A stretch of 45,779 nucleotides of DNA. Origin: Deltaproteobacteria bacterium (GTDB lineage: Bacteria; Desulfobacterota; JAFDED01). Below are positions 35,113 through 44,790 of this stretch, in pieces; the stretch's first letter is position 1; every line of letters starts with the position of its first letter. Below the pieces are notes generated by a model. The model made no database searches. It had not been told where the DNA came from and saw nothing but the letters and a program-made list of their open reading frames with translations. Location of the stretch: contig JAFDED010000026.1 of the NCBI GenBank assembly GCA_019310535.1, positions 1-45,779 on the forward strand, in the 5' to 3' direction. Both the position numbers and the translations under genes were made by a program.

Positions 35113-35286
35113 ATGAAGTCAATCTGGTGGCTGTTGATAATCGCTATGGGGATCATATTCTTCGTTCTAGGACATTTTAATTGGCAGGTAGCTAAATTCA
35201 AGGGTTTCATTCTCATTTTTTTTGCCATTGTCGGGATTGCCCTGTTTGTCTTCTGGTTTTTTCAAAGAGGGAAACCCCACCAATAA
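35113..35286 (+). CDS. 57-residue two-helix membrane protein
   Basis: A small open frame, ATG 35113 to TAA 35286, 57 aa. The product starts MKSIWWLLIIAMGIIFFVLG and has a second hydrophobic stretch GFILIFFAIVGIALFVFWFF ending in QRGKPHQ. Two membrane-spanning helices with a short polar loop are predicted by eye. It lies 88 nt after the TRAP permease on the same strand. The ribosome-binding site is weak (GGAATCG before ATG, AAAGGA further up). It could be an accessory or regulatory subunit of the transporter; no family was recognised. Confidence 0.6.
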   Translation: MKSIWWLLIIAMGIIFFVLGHFNWQVAKFKGFILIFFAIVGIALFVFWFFQRGKPHQ

Positions 35287-35574
35287 ATTTCTACGAAAAT
35301 CCTTGAAGAATATCGGTTTTCATGCTGCTTTACGACATAAACCGGGATGGAGTGGAGAGAGTTGGGGGTAAACAGGAAGCGTACTCTCATTGAATAAGAG
35401 ACGCCAGCAAGGAAAGTCCGGCCGCTGGGCTTTTAAGGCATCTTATATCACCTAACCCGGAAAGGAGGTGAACTTTTTTTCAAGAATCGAGTTTTCGAAT
35501 CAACATTCGAGAAATTGATGGGCATGAGCTTGCAAATTCGTAATCTTTAAAATTTAAAAAGGAGGATCGGAACC

Positions 35575-36615
35575 ATGAGAATGGTAAGGAATCAGATTTG
35601 CATGGCGTCTATGCTTTTGTTCTTCTTGTCCGCGATTGTTGTCGGGGTATCCCCGACGGATGCTGCGGAAAAGTGTAAGAAAACAAAGTACGTTACCATC
35701 GCAGGTGGGACGGCCACGGGTGGCGGCTATGTCGTGATATCCAAATGGGCCGAGCTGATGAGCAAAGAGATCCCCTGCGTCTCGGCCAGTGCAACCACCG
35801 GGTCGTACTATGCTAATACCCTGTCGGTACACCAGAAGAAATTCACTATAGGACAGGCCGACCCCAATACACTATATAACACGACGCGGGGAATACGCAA
35901 AAAATTCAAAGGGAAGGAGACAAAAAACCTTCGGTTTATCAACTCTACAAATCCTGCATATTTTCAAATCTTCGTGCCCAAAAATTCTCCCATCAAGTCC
36001 GTCAGGGAAGCCATCACCAAGTACCCCCTCAGGAACCTCATGGTGATATCCAAACTATCCGGTCACTTCCAGTGGATAGGAAAGATCTTCAAGGCCTATG
36101 GCAGCTCGTACGACGATCTGAAGAAGCGGGGCGGTTCGCTGGCTTATGTGAACTATGCTAACGCCATCGGCCTGATGAAGGACGGCCAATGCGATATGCT
36201 GATGATCCACACCACTGTCCCCAGTTCCGTGATTATGGATATTGACAATACTATCGGCATCCGTTTTCTCGAGGTAGAGCCCGCAGTGCGCCGGAAGATC
36301 GTCAAGATGATCCCGGGAATGGCCGAATTGACGATTCCCGGCGGAAGCTACCGAAACTTGCCCGACGATTTTCACACCTTCGGACTCTATATGCAGCACT
36401 TCACCCACAAGGACGTATCGGAAGATCTTGTTTACCAGGCCACCAAGGTCTTCTGGGACCACGAGAAAGACTTTCATGCGCTGGCGGCCTGGGGATCACA
36501 GATCCAATTGAAGACCGCTTTAATCGCCGCGACCATCCCGGTCCATCCGGGGGCCGCACGCTATTACAAAGAGGTGGGTATCAAGCTGCCAGAGATCATC
36601 GATTGGCCGTGGTAG
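35575..36615 (+). CDS. TAXI-family TRAP transporter solute-binding protein (copy 2)
   Basis: 346-aa periplasmic binding protein with signal peptide (MVRNQICMASMLLFFLSAIV) and mature start AEKCKKTKYVTIAGG. It is paralogous to the protein at 31829-32863 over its whole length, with substitutions concentrated in the ligand-region segments (GTATGGGYVV against GVATASTMMV, and SATTGSYYANTL against SATTGSFVANAL), so it may bind a different solute through the same permease. AAAGGAGG precedes ATG 35575. The upstream leader also resembles that of copy 1. No second permease follows. Confidence 0.92.
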   Translation: MRMVRNQICMASMLLFFLSAIVVGVSPTDAAEKCKKTKYVTIAGGTATGGGYVVISKWAELMSKEIPCVSASATTGSYYANTLSVHQKKFTIGQADPNTLYNTTRGIRKKFKGKETKNLRFINSTNPAYFQIFVPKNSPIKSVREAITKYPLRNLMVISKLSGHFQWIGKIFKAYGSSYDDLKKRGGSLAYVNYANAIGLMKDGQCDMLMIHTTVPSSVIMDIDNTIGIRFLEVEPAVRRKIVKMIPGMAELTIPGGSYRNLPDDFHTFGLYMQHFTHKDVSEDLVYQATKVFWDHEKDFHALAAWGSQIQLKTALIAATIPVHPGAARYYKEVGIKLPEIIDWPW

Positions 36616-36999
36616 TTCGATTAGCGCAAAATTTCCCTGAGGATTGATAGCGGTGTTGTGTTTTTTTGCATCGTGAGTGCGAGCTGCGTTAAAGGCGCCA
36701 GCATGGGCATGTCATGGAAAATGGGGCTCGCCTGTCCCCTGGAGAGGTGATCTTGATCAAAGGAATTAATGGTTATGGCTATTAATCAGGTCATGGATAC
36801 TGGGGCGGTCGGGCCCTCTTATTTTCGCACCCAGAGTTACTATTGCTTTAATGAGTTATCAGCATATTTATAAACGCCCTTAAATGGCAGGGGAAAGAGA
36901 GCGAACTATTACCTATCTGATGGAATCGCCAAAGGAGCTGGAAGGGACGTGTTGCTCTCTACGAACAAAAAATACAGATGGAAGGGGGATGAGTAGATA
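36616..36999. other. Intergenic region, 384 nt
   Basis: No gene was recognised. Short GC-rich complementary segments occur (for example GGGGCTCGCCTGTCCCC near 36720) but no convincing terminator with a U-tract was found. Confidence 0.5.
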
Positions 37000-37896
37000 A
37001 TGCAATCGGAAAGGGATTTGGCCTTAAAAAATAATCTAGCCGAGATAAAATCAGCAAGCAAGAGGTTTCAATCCGGGTATTCTCGAATAGAGAACTTTAG
37101 ATATCCTGAAGGAGTGCAATTGGCTGTAAATTTCGAAATACACTTTGATGCACAGCTCCGTCGCCGAGTAAGAAATGAACCCATTATGCAAATGACCCGC
37201 GGAGAATTCGGTGGGAGGGTTGGAATCTGGCGCCTTATGGATCTTTTCGATACATATGGCATCAAGGCGACCATCTTCACCCCGGGTCGCATTTGCGAAC
37301 TCTATCCAGAATCACTGAAAGAAGCCGTTAAACGGGGCCATGAGGTCGGCAATCATATGTGGGAACATCGAGTTCCCACCGAGCCCGAACTGGAGAAGGA
37401 TCATCTGAGAAAAGCAACCACGGCTGTTGAAGAACTATGCGGAAAAAGGCCGGTGGGATCAAGAAGCAGGCATAAACTTTCTTCGTTGAAAAGCGAAGGA
37501 TATATATATGTATCCAGAGACGATGAACCTCTGGACGACGTTCCTTATTATTTGTACGATAACAAAGGGAATTGCATGCTTAACTTTCCTTTTCACTTTG
37601 TTCTTGATGATGCAATGCATTACTACTCAGGGTTTTTTGAGAGCGGAATCGCCGGTCAACGTCCGTCAGATCCGAGTAAAGTGTATGATATCTGGCTGTC
37701 GGCATTCAGGCAGTTATACAAGATGGGAAGACACATGACCATCTGTCTTCATAATTTTGTATCGGGGCGCGCTTTTAGGGTAGCAATGCTGGAGCGTCTA
37801 ATCATTGAAATGAAAAAAATGCCTCGTGTATGGTTCCCAACATATGAAGAAATGGCAAGATATTGTCTCGACAGGTTTCCTCCGCGGCTGAATTGA
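37000..37896 (+). CDS. Polysaccharide deacetylase-fold protein (1)
   Basis: 298-aa NodB-fold protein related to the PuuE/HpPgdA group of intracellular deacetylases. The H-x3-H metal motif is in GHEVGNHMWEHR. The first motif, normally with Asp, reads AVNFEIHFDAQL, so the canonical aspartate pair is altered. GRVGIWRLMDLFDTYGIKAT is the usual hallmark of this subgroup. There is no signal peptide, so a cytoplasmic role such as amide hydrolysis of a small molecule is plausible. ATG 37000 follows a distant GGGGG. The second deacetylase gene follows by about 60 nt, so they are probably a pair that could form a hetero-oligomer. Confidence 0.85.
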   Translation: MQSERDLALKNNLAEIKSASKRFQSGYSRIENFRYPEGVQLAVNFEIHFDAQLRRRVRNEPIMQMTRGEFGGRVGIWRLMDLFDTYGIKATIFTPGRICELYPESLKEAVKRGHEVGNHMWEHRVPTEPELEKDHLRKATTAVEELCGKRPVGSRSRHKLSSLKSEGYIYVSRDDEPLDDVPYYLYDNKGNCMLNFPFHFVLDDAMHYYSGFFESGIAGQRPSDPSKVYDIWLSAFRQLYKMGRHMTICLHNFVSGRAFRVAMLERLIIEMKKMPRVWFPTYEEMARYCLDRFPPRLN

Positions 37897-37956
37897 AAGA
37901 AGCGGACGAACCGCACGAGTTCAAGAGAATCCAGACGAAAAAGAGGAGGAAGAAAT

Positions 37957-38901
37957 ATGCCATGGAAAAACGGATACACAATCACCGATGAGAAAAGCAT
38001 GGAAGATGAAAGCGTGGAATGGCCGGATAATAACCAGTGTGCGGTCGGTGTTGTGGTGGATTATAGTGTGCCTGCAGGCAGTGACGGTATTGGGCCCAAA
38101 GATGTTCAGAACAATCAGGCAGAATTCGGGGCGAGAGTTGGAATATGGAGACTGTTCGATTTGTTCGCCAAATACAAAATCAAGGCGACCTTTGCGGTAC
38201 CCGCTGTCGTGGCGGAAATCTATCCCGAGAGTGCCGAAGAAATCGTCAAAAGGGGCCATGAAGTGGCAGCGCACGGTTATCGACATGAGGATGTAACTGA
38301 ACTCGATATAAAGGAGGAAAAGACAAGACTCGACGCCACCACCCAAATTCTGGCGGATATATGTGGGAAAAAGCCCGAGGGGTGGTTTTCTTTGCCACGG
38401 CAGATGGACCGCTACGCCAGCGGGACAGTGAGCCCCGATACCATGAACCTCTTGATCGATGCCGGCTATGAATATATGGGAAACGGCATGGCGGACGATA
38501 TCCCACATTATTGGGTGACCGATTTTCATACAAGGCGCAATATTCTGACATTGCCCTACTATTACCACTTCGATGACCAGTTCTTTCTTATGTTTCCTCC
38601 CGTGGGAATGGGTTCAGGCCTTGAGAATCCAATGACGCTCTTCCAAAACTGGAAACAAGAATTCGACGCCCAGTACAAGAGGGGACGGTATTTCAGCATG
38701 ACTGTGCATCCGTTTCTCATTGGATGGGGCAATCGCCTGGAAATACTGGAAAAGATGATCATTCACCTTACAAGCTTCCCGGCTGTCTGGAACCCAACAG
38801 GAAGCGAATGCGCCGCATACTGGAAGACGAGATACCCGGCAAGTTCTTATTTGAAGCTGAATGAAAGCATATGGAAAGATTACCCGGGAAGCCTGAGCTA
38901 G
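37957..38901 (+). CDS. Polysaccharide deacetylase-fold protein (2), PuuE-like
   Basis: 314-aa NodB-fold protein. Metal motif H-x3-H is seen in GHEVAAHGYRHED, the first-motif aspartate in VGVVVDYSVPAG, and a late catalytic histidine in FSMTVHPFLIGWGNR. It is closer to allantoinase PuuE-type sequences than the preceding gene product is. There is no signal peptide. GAGGAGG precedes ATG 37957. It forms a pair with the upstream gene. In the context of nearby amidohydrolases and transport systems, hydrolysis of a ureide or N-acyl compound is a reasonable but untested idea; cell-wall sugar deacetylation is the alternative. Confidence 0.88.
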   Translation: MPWKNGYTITDEKSMEDESVEWPDNNQCAVGVVVDYSVPAGSDGIGPKDVQNNQAEFGARVGIWRLFDLFAKYKIKATFAVPAVVAEIYPESAEEIVKRGHEVAAHGYRHEDVTELDIKEEKTRLDATTQILADICGKKPEGWFSLPRQMDRYASGTVSPDTMNLLIDAGYEYMGNGMADDIPHYWVTDFHTRRNILTLPYYYHFDDQFFLMFPPVGMGSGLENPMTLFQNWKQEFDAQYKRGRYFSMTVHPFLIGWGNRLEILEKMIIHLTSFPAVWNPTGSECAAYWKTRYPASSYLKLNESIWKDYPGSLS

Positions 38902-39214
38902 ATAAAACCGCTTTTCGAGATTATTTTGCATGAAAATGCAGTGCAGGATAATTCCCAGACCACCCCCCTTTCATTTGGATACTGATTCTTCATATGCGGA
39001 GTTCACATGGAATCAACGATTCGTTGCTGCACTGATTCTCTTTTCAATCCTTTTTCTATGAACGTACAGTAAATGACCACTCCTTAATAGAATTATCCAC
39101 AGTGATCAGCAACATATTGATCAACGATATTACAGTCAAATTGCCGCCAATAAACCCGGATTTTGCATTTGGGAGTGAAAATACTGTTGAACAAAGGGGA
39201 TAAATATATAAAAA
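38902..39214. other. Intergenic region before the IS remnant
   Basis: No gene was recognised. A single perfect DnaA-box-like 9-mer TTATCCACA occurs at 39093-39101, and a 5-bp hairpin TGCAT-GAAA-ATGCA lies just after the deacetylase stop, without a U-tract. Confidence 0.5.
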
Positions 39215-39256
39215 TGCTCCTTGTTTTGAACCAATAAAATCTTTCAACAAGGAGCA
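39215..39256 (+). repeat. Hairpin masking the transposase ribosome-binding site
   Basis: TGCTCCTTGTT (39215-39225) is the exact reverse complement of AACAAGGAGCA (39246-39256); the right arm contains the AAGGAG that serves the ATG at 39264. In IS elements such hairpins are known to block translation of transcripts entering from outside. Confidence 0.65.
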
Positions 39257-39263
39257 CGAAAAA

Positions 39264-39559
39264 ATGAAACAAAAAAAGACTACTCCAGCCCGAAGTATAA
39301 ATCAAATTGAATTTACCCGAAAATCCATCACTCCTTTTGGTTTGGCGGAATTGCCACGGTGGTGGCAAAATTTCTTGAGGTCATAGAGTTCAGATCTTGG
39401 GTGGAGAACGCTATTCCCATTAGGGAGAATTCCAACAACAGCAAGGGGATTTATGGGAAAGTGCTTGCCCAGTTTCTGACCATTTTGTCTGGGGGATTTC
39501 GTTTTCATCATCTGCGATCCCTGTTGTCATCACTTTCATCGCCAGAGATCAGCGATTAA
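39264..39559 (+). pseudogene. IS1380-family transposase remnant, frameshifted and truncated
   Basis: The ATG at 39264 opens MKQKKTTPARSINQIEFTRK followed by SITPFG, then the frame shifts within about 39340-39360. The second frame continues VVAKFLEVIEFRSWVENAI, then SKGIYGKVLAQFLTILSGGF, and ends at 39559. These blocks match the N-terminal part of IS1380-type transposases as I recall them. Only about 95 codons remain of a protein normally several times longer, and the catalytic DDE region is absent. The remnant abuts the 3' end of the GTPase gene. It is non-functional. Confidence 0.75.
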
Positions 39560-40470
39560 TCTCCATCCATTTTCTGGGATATCTCGTTCATTTGGATAAG
39601 TATTTTTTTCAATGCGGCCGCAATTTTGTGGTTGTCAGTAATCAGTTTGTCCACGCGAAGACGAATTTCCTCGATAGCCTCCATTTGTTGGGCCAATGAA
39701 TGGGACGAAAAAGTCGAGGAGAGATCTCCTTTGGAAGCGGGAGCGATATTGGTAGTGATCGTTGAAGGTTTTTCTTCTACCAGGTCCACGGGAGTCCTTC
39801 GTATAGAAACGATGTGTATCTGGTCGGGTCCAATGGGTTCGATGGGTCGGGTTCTGGGGGTGCTCAACGGCTTAAGTTCCTTGTCAACTGTCTGCTGTGC
39901 GGATTCCATGACCTTTTCAATGATGGCGTGGTAGGTCTCCATAACCCCCTCGCCTGTGGTGGCAACAGAGCGGAAGGTGGGAACTTTTCTGGAATTTAAT
40001 CGCTCATCAAGCTCTTCTATGGGGGAAAGATTTTCAAGGTCCTGCTTGTTGTATTGAATCACAAAAGGAATGGTCTCAAAATCCAGGTTATTGGCCTTGA
40101 GGTTTTCCAGCATGCTTTTGAAGCTTTCTATGTTGAAATCCATCATTGAGGCCTGAGAATCAGCCACGAATACTACGCCATCCGTTGATCTCAATACTAG
40201 TTTGCGCGTTTCTTCATATTTGATTTGTCCAGGAACAGTGAATAGTTGGACCTTGACCTTGAAGCCGCTGAGGGTTCCCATATCCACGGGAAGAAGGTCA
40301 AAGAACATTGTTCGGTCTTGCTCGGTTTCCAGCGAAAGCAGTTTACCTCTTTTGTCGGGCGGGATTTGTTTGTGGATATATTCCAGGTTAGTCGTTTTTC
40401 CAGAGAACCCCGGACCGTAATATACAATCTTGATGATTATTTCTCGGGCTGAATAATTAAAGTTCACCAT
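39556..40470 (-). CDS. MglA-like small GTPase with C-terminal coiled-coil extension
   Basis: 304-aa protein. The G domain shows the P-loop GPGFSGKTT (19-27), the MglA-type switch motif TVPGQ (78-82, in place of DxxG) and NKQD (141-144). MglA homologues are polarity switches for motility and protein localisation. Beyond about residue 190 there is a Pro/Thr-rich linker and a C-terminal helix (QQMEAIEEIRLRVDKLITDN) likely to form a coiled coil, not present in the minimal MglA of roughly 195 aa. It starts 14 nt after the receiver-TPR gene ends, so the two are co-expressed. No MglB (Roadblock) partner is seen in the window. The ribosome-binding site is weak, consistent with coupling. Confidence 0.9.
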   Translation of the reverse strand: MVNFNYSAREIIIKIVYYGPGFSGKTTNLEYIHKQIPPDKRGKLLSLETEQDRTMFFDLLPVDMGTLSGFKVKVQLFTVPGQIKYEETRKLVLRSTDGVVFVADSQASMMDFNIESFKSMLENLKANNLDFETIPFVIQYNKQDLENLSPIEELDERLNSRKVPTFRSVATTGEGVMETYHAIIEKVMESAQQTVDKELKPLSTPRTRPIEPIGPDQIHIVSIRRTPVDLVEEKPSTITTNIAPASKGDLSSTFSSHSLAQQMEAIEEIRLRVDKLITDNHKIAAALKKILIQMNEISQKMDGD

Positions 40471-40484
40471 AGCAGTCGCTCAAA

Positions 40485-41363
40485 TCAGGTATTAGCCCTA
40501 TCCGGTGGAGGCTGGGCCAATTCCTTCTCAAGTTCTTCCATTAACTTGTTTGCTTCCCGAAAATCCTCATCTTTTTCACGTACCCGCTGAAGATAGGCCA
40601 GAGATTCTTTTTTCTTTCCCAATTTTTTTAAGATGATTGCCATCTCATAATGGAGCCCCACAGCCTCCTCGCTATTAGCATCCCTGGATAGTCCTCTTTG
40701 CAAAGACTGGATGGCCTCTTTTGGCATATTTTTTTTTATAAAACATTGGGAAATCATATAACAGGCAGCCTGAAAAAGAGTTGGGGAGCGGGCGGCCATC
40801 TGAAATTCCCTTATGGCTGAATTTATAATACCCATATCCATGTAAGAAATACCAAGTTCATAGTGAGTGTCGTAATCTTCTTTTAGCAGATGCTGCTGCA
40901 ACCCTTTATGAAATTCCTGAAACGAAAGCCGAACATCAACCGTTTCGTCACCACTTCCGTATTCATCCCCACTCATTTCTTGCTGCTGTTTTTGTAGTAA
41001 CTCCCGATAATATCGGTCAACTCCCCGGATCAAAAATTGCACATCAATTTTTTTTGTGAAAAAGTCAAAAATCTTTAATCCCTTGAGAAAGGCTTCAGTT
41101 TTGATATCGATTTCATCTGTAAAGATAAAAACTTGAATTTGTCGGGTCTCAGGATTTTTTCGAAGGTTTTCCAGGAACTCGATGCAGTTTTGATCGGACA
41201 GGTTGATATCCGTAATGAGGGCGCTGGGCGAATGTTGGTGTAGCTCAGCCATTGCGGCTTCCGCATTAGCAACAGTTATGACATCATAATAATTATCCTT
41301 CAGCCGTTGAACGAGACCAACTTCGGCAATATGCGGATCTTCTATCACCAGTATGACGGCCAC
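40485..41363 (-). CDS. Response-regulator receiver domain with TPR repeats
   Basis: About 292 aa. The N-terminal receiver domain shows the acidic pair in VIEDP, the phospho-acceptor aspartate in LITDINLSD and the Lys in FFTKK. The C-terminal half contains TPR-like helices (HYELGISYMDMGIINSAIRE, and MISQCFIKKNMPKEAIQSLQ), with no DNA-binding domain. It probably passes a phosphorelay signal by protein contact, with the adjacent MglA-like GTPase as obvious partner. A GTG at 41363 with GGGAG upstream is preferred; a TTG at 41393 is possible. No histidine kinase is nearby. Confidence 0.88.
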   Translation of the reverse strand: MAVILVIEDPHIAEVGLVQRLKDNYYDVITVANAEAAMAELHQHSPSALITDINLSDQNCIEFLENLRKNPETRQIQVFIFTDEIDIKTEAFLKGLKIFDFFTKKIDVQFLIRGVDRYYRELLQKQQQEMSGDEYGSGDETVDVRLSFQEFHKGLQQHLLKEDYDTHYELGISYMDMGIINSAIREFQMAARSPTLFQAACYMISQCFIKKNMPKEAIQSLQRGLSRDANSEEAVGLHYEMAIILKKLGKKKESLAYLQRVREKDEDFREANKLMEELEKELAQPPPDRANT

Positions 41364-41537
41364 ATCTGACTCCCGCGGATGATCGTGCAGCAATGGGCAT
41401 TATGACATCCCTTATTGGGCTGATCAGATTCGCCTCTGATTATGCCCAAATGGGCCACAACGATATCCCCTTCACAGGGTTGTTGCGTATATAGTAATAA
41501 TTATCATAAATCGATGCACACTTCAATCCAACAATTG

Positions 41538-41983
41538 TCACAATCCTGGTGCCAGATCAATAAGTGGTCGTATATCCGTTACTTTGAAGATGATGACAGC
41601 CTGGAGCAGATCAGCTATTTCCGCTCCCACTGCTTCCGCCGCTTGCTTTTTGAATTCCTCGAGCAAGTTTCCTTCTGTTTCGGTCTTCGTGGCCTGCAGG
41701 TACAATCGGTATCCTTCCCATTCCATGGGATGGCCCTCGGCTTTGGTAACCACCAACAGGCAAGCCTTTGGGTTTTTCCGAAGGTTCTGGAATGTGCGAT
41801 TGTTTCCCGTGCAGACCAAGAGGCTATTTGGGTCCTTCATATGTGCGCTTCCGAAAACTGCGGCATTGGGAGACCCATCCTCATTGCTTGTCGCAAGGAT
41901 TCCAATCCGGCCCGGTCTGTTCAACATGTTGCGGATCTTTTCGCTTACTTCCATGTATCCCTCTGGGACTGCCATGAGAGGCA

Positions 41984-41984
<1 letters not shown>
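41538..41984 (-). CDS. Pyridoxamine 5'-phosphate oxidase-fold flavin protein
   Basis: 148-aa split-barrel protein of the PPOX-like FMN-binding type. Typical segments are GRIGILATSNEDGSPNAAVF and NRTFQNLRKNPKACLLV. Its ATG overlaps the ahcY stop as TAATG, implying translational coupling with the SAM-cycle genes; ATG 41954 behind AGGGA is an alternative start. The function is not known; such proteins may bind flavin, F420 or haem. Confidence 0.85.
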
Positions 41985-43243
<1,259 letters not shown>

Positions 43244-43249
43244 CTAACC

Positions 43250-44413
43250 TCACAGTCGCGCAGCTTGGCGCAGATCATCGATTTTATCCATTTTCTCCCA
43301 GGTAAAGTCCGGATCATTGCGACCAAAGTGTCCGTAGACAGCCGTCTTTTTGTAGATGGGACGAAGCAAATCCAATGTCTCAATTATCCGGCGGGGCTTC
43401 AAAGGAAAAATTTCTCTGACGATTCGAGCGATATCATCGGAAGGGATCTTCCCGGAGCCGAATGTATTGATCATCACCGATACGGGTTCGGCCACGCCTA
43501 TGGTGTATGCAATCTGGACCTCCACTTTTTCGCACAGCTCGGCGGCCACCAGATTTTTGGCGATATAGCGGGCCATATATGAAGCGCTGCGATCCACTTT
43601 GGAAGGGTCTTTGCCCGAAAAACACCCGCCGCCGTGGCTTCCCTGGCCGCCATAGGTGTCAACGATGATCTTGCGGCCCGTCAAACCGGTATCCGCAACA
43701 GGCCCTCCAGTAACAAAGCGGCCTGTGCTGTTGATGAAATATTTTGTTTTGTTATCAAGATATTCCGATGGAATAATTTTCTGAATAACCTCTTCCATTA
43801 TCGCCTCTCGAAGGGCTTCTATGTTTACCGCGGGCTTGTGCTGCGCCGCAATGACCACCGAGTCCACCCGGACGGGCTTGTCATCCACATACTGCACGGA
43901 CACCTGTGATTTGCCGTCGGGGCGAAGGAAATCCAAAATACCGGCTTTGCGCACTTGCGCCAATCGTTTTGTGAGTTTGTGAGCAAAAATGATGGGCATG
44001 GGCATCAGTTCGGGTGTCTCGTTACAGGCATATCCGAACATAAACCCCTGATCGCCCGCTCCCTGCTCACGATCCTCGGTTTCATCCACACCTATGGCTA
44101 TGTCCGCGGATTGCTTATCGATGGAGGTAAGAACGGCGCACGTCTCCCAGTCAAACCCCATGGAAGAGTTGTTGTATCCGATCTCTCGAATGGTGTCCCG
44201 AACCACCTGGGGTATGTCCACCCATGTTGTAGTGGTTATTTGGCCCGCAATGACGGCAACCCCTGTGGCTATAAGGGTTTCCACTGCCACCCGGCCTGCA
44301 GGATCATCTTTGATGACCGCATCCAGGATCGCATCGGATATCTGATCGGCGATTTTATCCGGATGCCCTTCCGTTATAGATTCTGATGTAAAAAGAAAAT
44401 TTGTCATTGACAT
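43250..44413 (-). CDS. metK: S-adenosylmethionine synthetase
   Basis: 387-aa methionine adenosyltransferase, making SAM from methionine and ATP. Signature segments are [32 protein letters not shown] and the phosphate-binding [16 protein letters not shown]. Length and motifs are normal. AAGGAGG lies 9 nt before ATG 44413; ATG 44407 is a second candidate. It is followed closely by ahcY. A long leader precedes it (see the promoter at 44733-44760). Confidence 0.98.
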   Translation of the reverse strand: MSMTNFLFTSESITEGHPDKIADQISDAILDAVIKDDPAGRVAVETLIATGVAVIAGQITTTTWVDIPQVVRDTIREIGYNNSSMGFDWETCAVLTSIDKQSADIAIGVDETEDREQGAGDQGFMFGYACNETPELMPMPIIFAHKLTKRLAQVRKAGILDFLRPDGKSQVSVQYVDDKPVRVDSVVIAAQHKPAVNIEALREAIMEEVIQKIIPSEYLDNKTKYFINSTGRFVTGGPVADTGLTGRKIIVDTYGGQGSHGGGCFSGKDPSKVDRSASYMARYIAKNLVAAELCEKVEVQIAYTIGVAEPVSVMINTFGSGKIPSDDIARIVREIFPLKPRRIIETLDLLRPIYKKTAVYGHFGRNDPDFTWEKMDKIDDLRQAARL

Positions 44414-44790
44414 GAATATTTGCCTCCTTGAGATTTAGCCATTTGTCGCATCAGCATTTATGGGGATTTTTGCAGGTTTATTAACAGGAGATCGAGAATG
44501 CCTGAATTCTGACTCGAGAACTTTTCAGCTCCAGGCTGCTGCCCAACCATCGAGAATGCCGTTCGCTCCGTTCTTAACCCTTTTAGCGAATATTCTTTGT
44601 TTTTGCATAATTACGCAGATAAGTCATGCATAATTAATGCGCGAAAGTCTGCAGGGAGTTAGCCGCAGAGGCCGTTTATTGTCATGGCTTGTCATGGCTA
44701 TGGCTGAAATAATAAAGCCAAACTATGTGTTAGTTAGACAAATGGGAATAAAGTTGTCAAGTTAAAAAACGGACCGTGATTGTTAAAGTA
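44414..44790. other. metK leader/intergenic region, 377 nt
   Basis: It contains a candidate promoter at its upstream end and a 12-bp direct repeat ATCGAGAATGCC at 44491-44502 and 44549-44560. Two TGCATAATTA copies lie near 44615-44640. No known SAM or SAH riboswitch consensus was recognised by eye, although the leader length would allow one. Confidence 0.5.
44733..44760 (-). promoter_or_regulatory. Candidate promoter of the metK-ahcY operon
   Basis: On the minus strand, TTGACA (44755-44760), 16-nt spacer, TCTAAC (44733-44738). It would produce a leader of about 315 nt before metK. Confidence 0.45.

Noticed and set aside
39093-39101. Perfect DnaA-box 9-mer TTATCCACA
   Set aside because: A single copy, without a cluster, dnaA/dnaN neighbours or an AT-rich unwinding element, does not indicate an origin.
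44414-44790. SAM or SAH riboswitch upstream of metK
   Set aside because: No consensus core of a known class could be recognised by eye; a covariance search would be needed.
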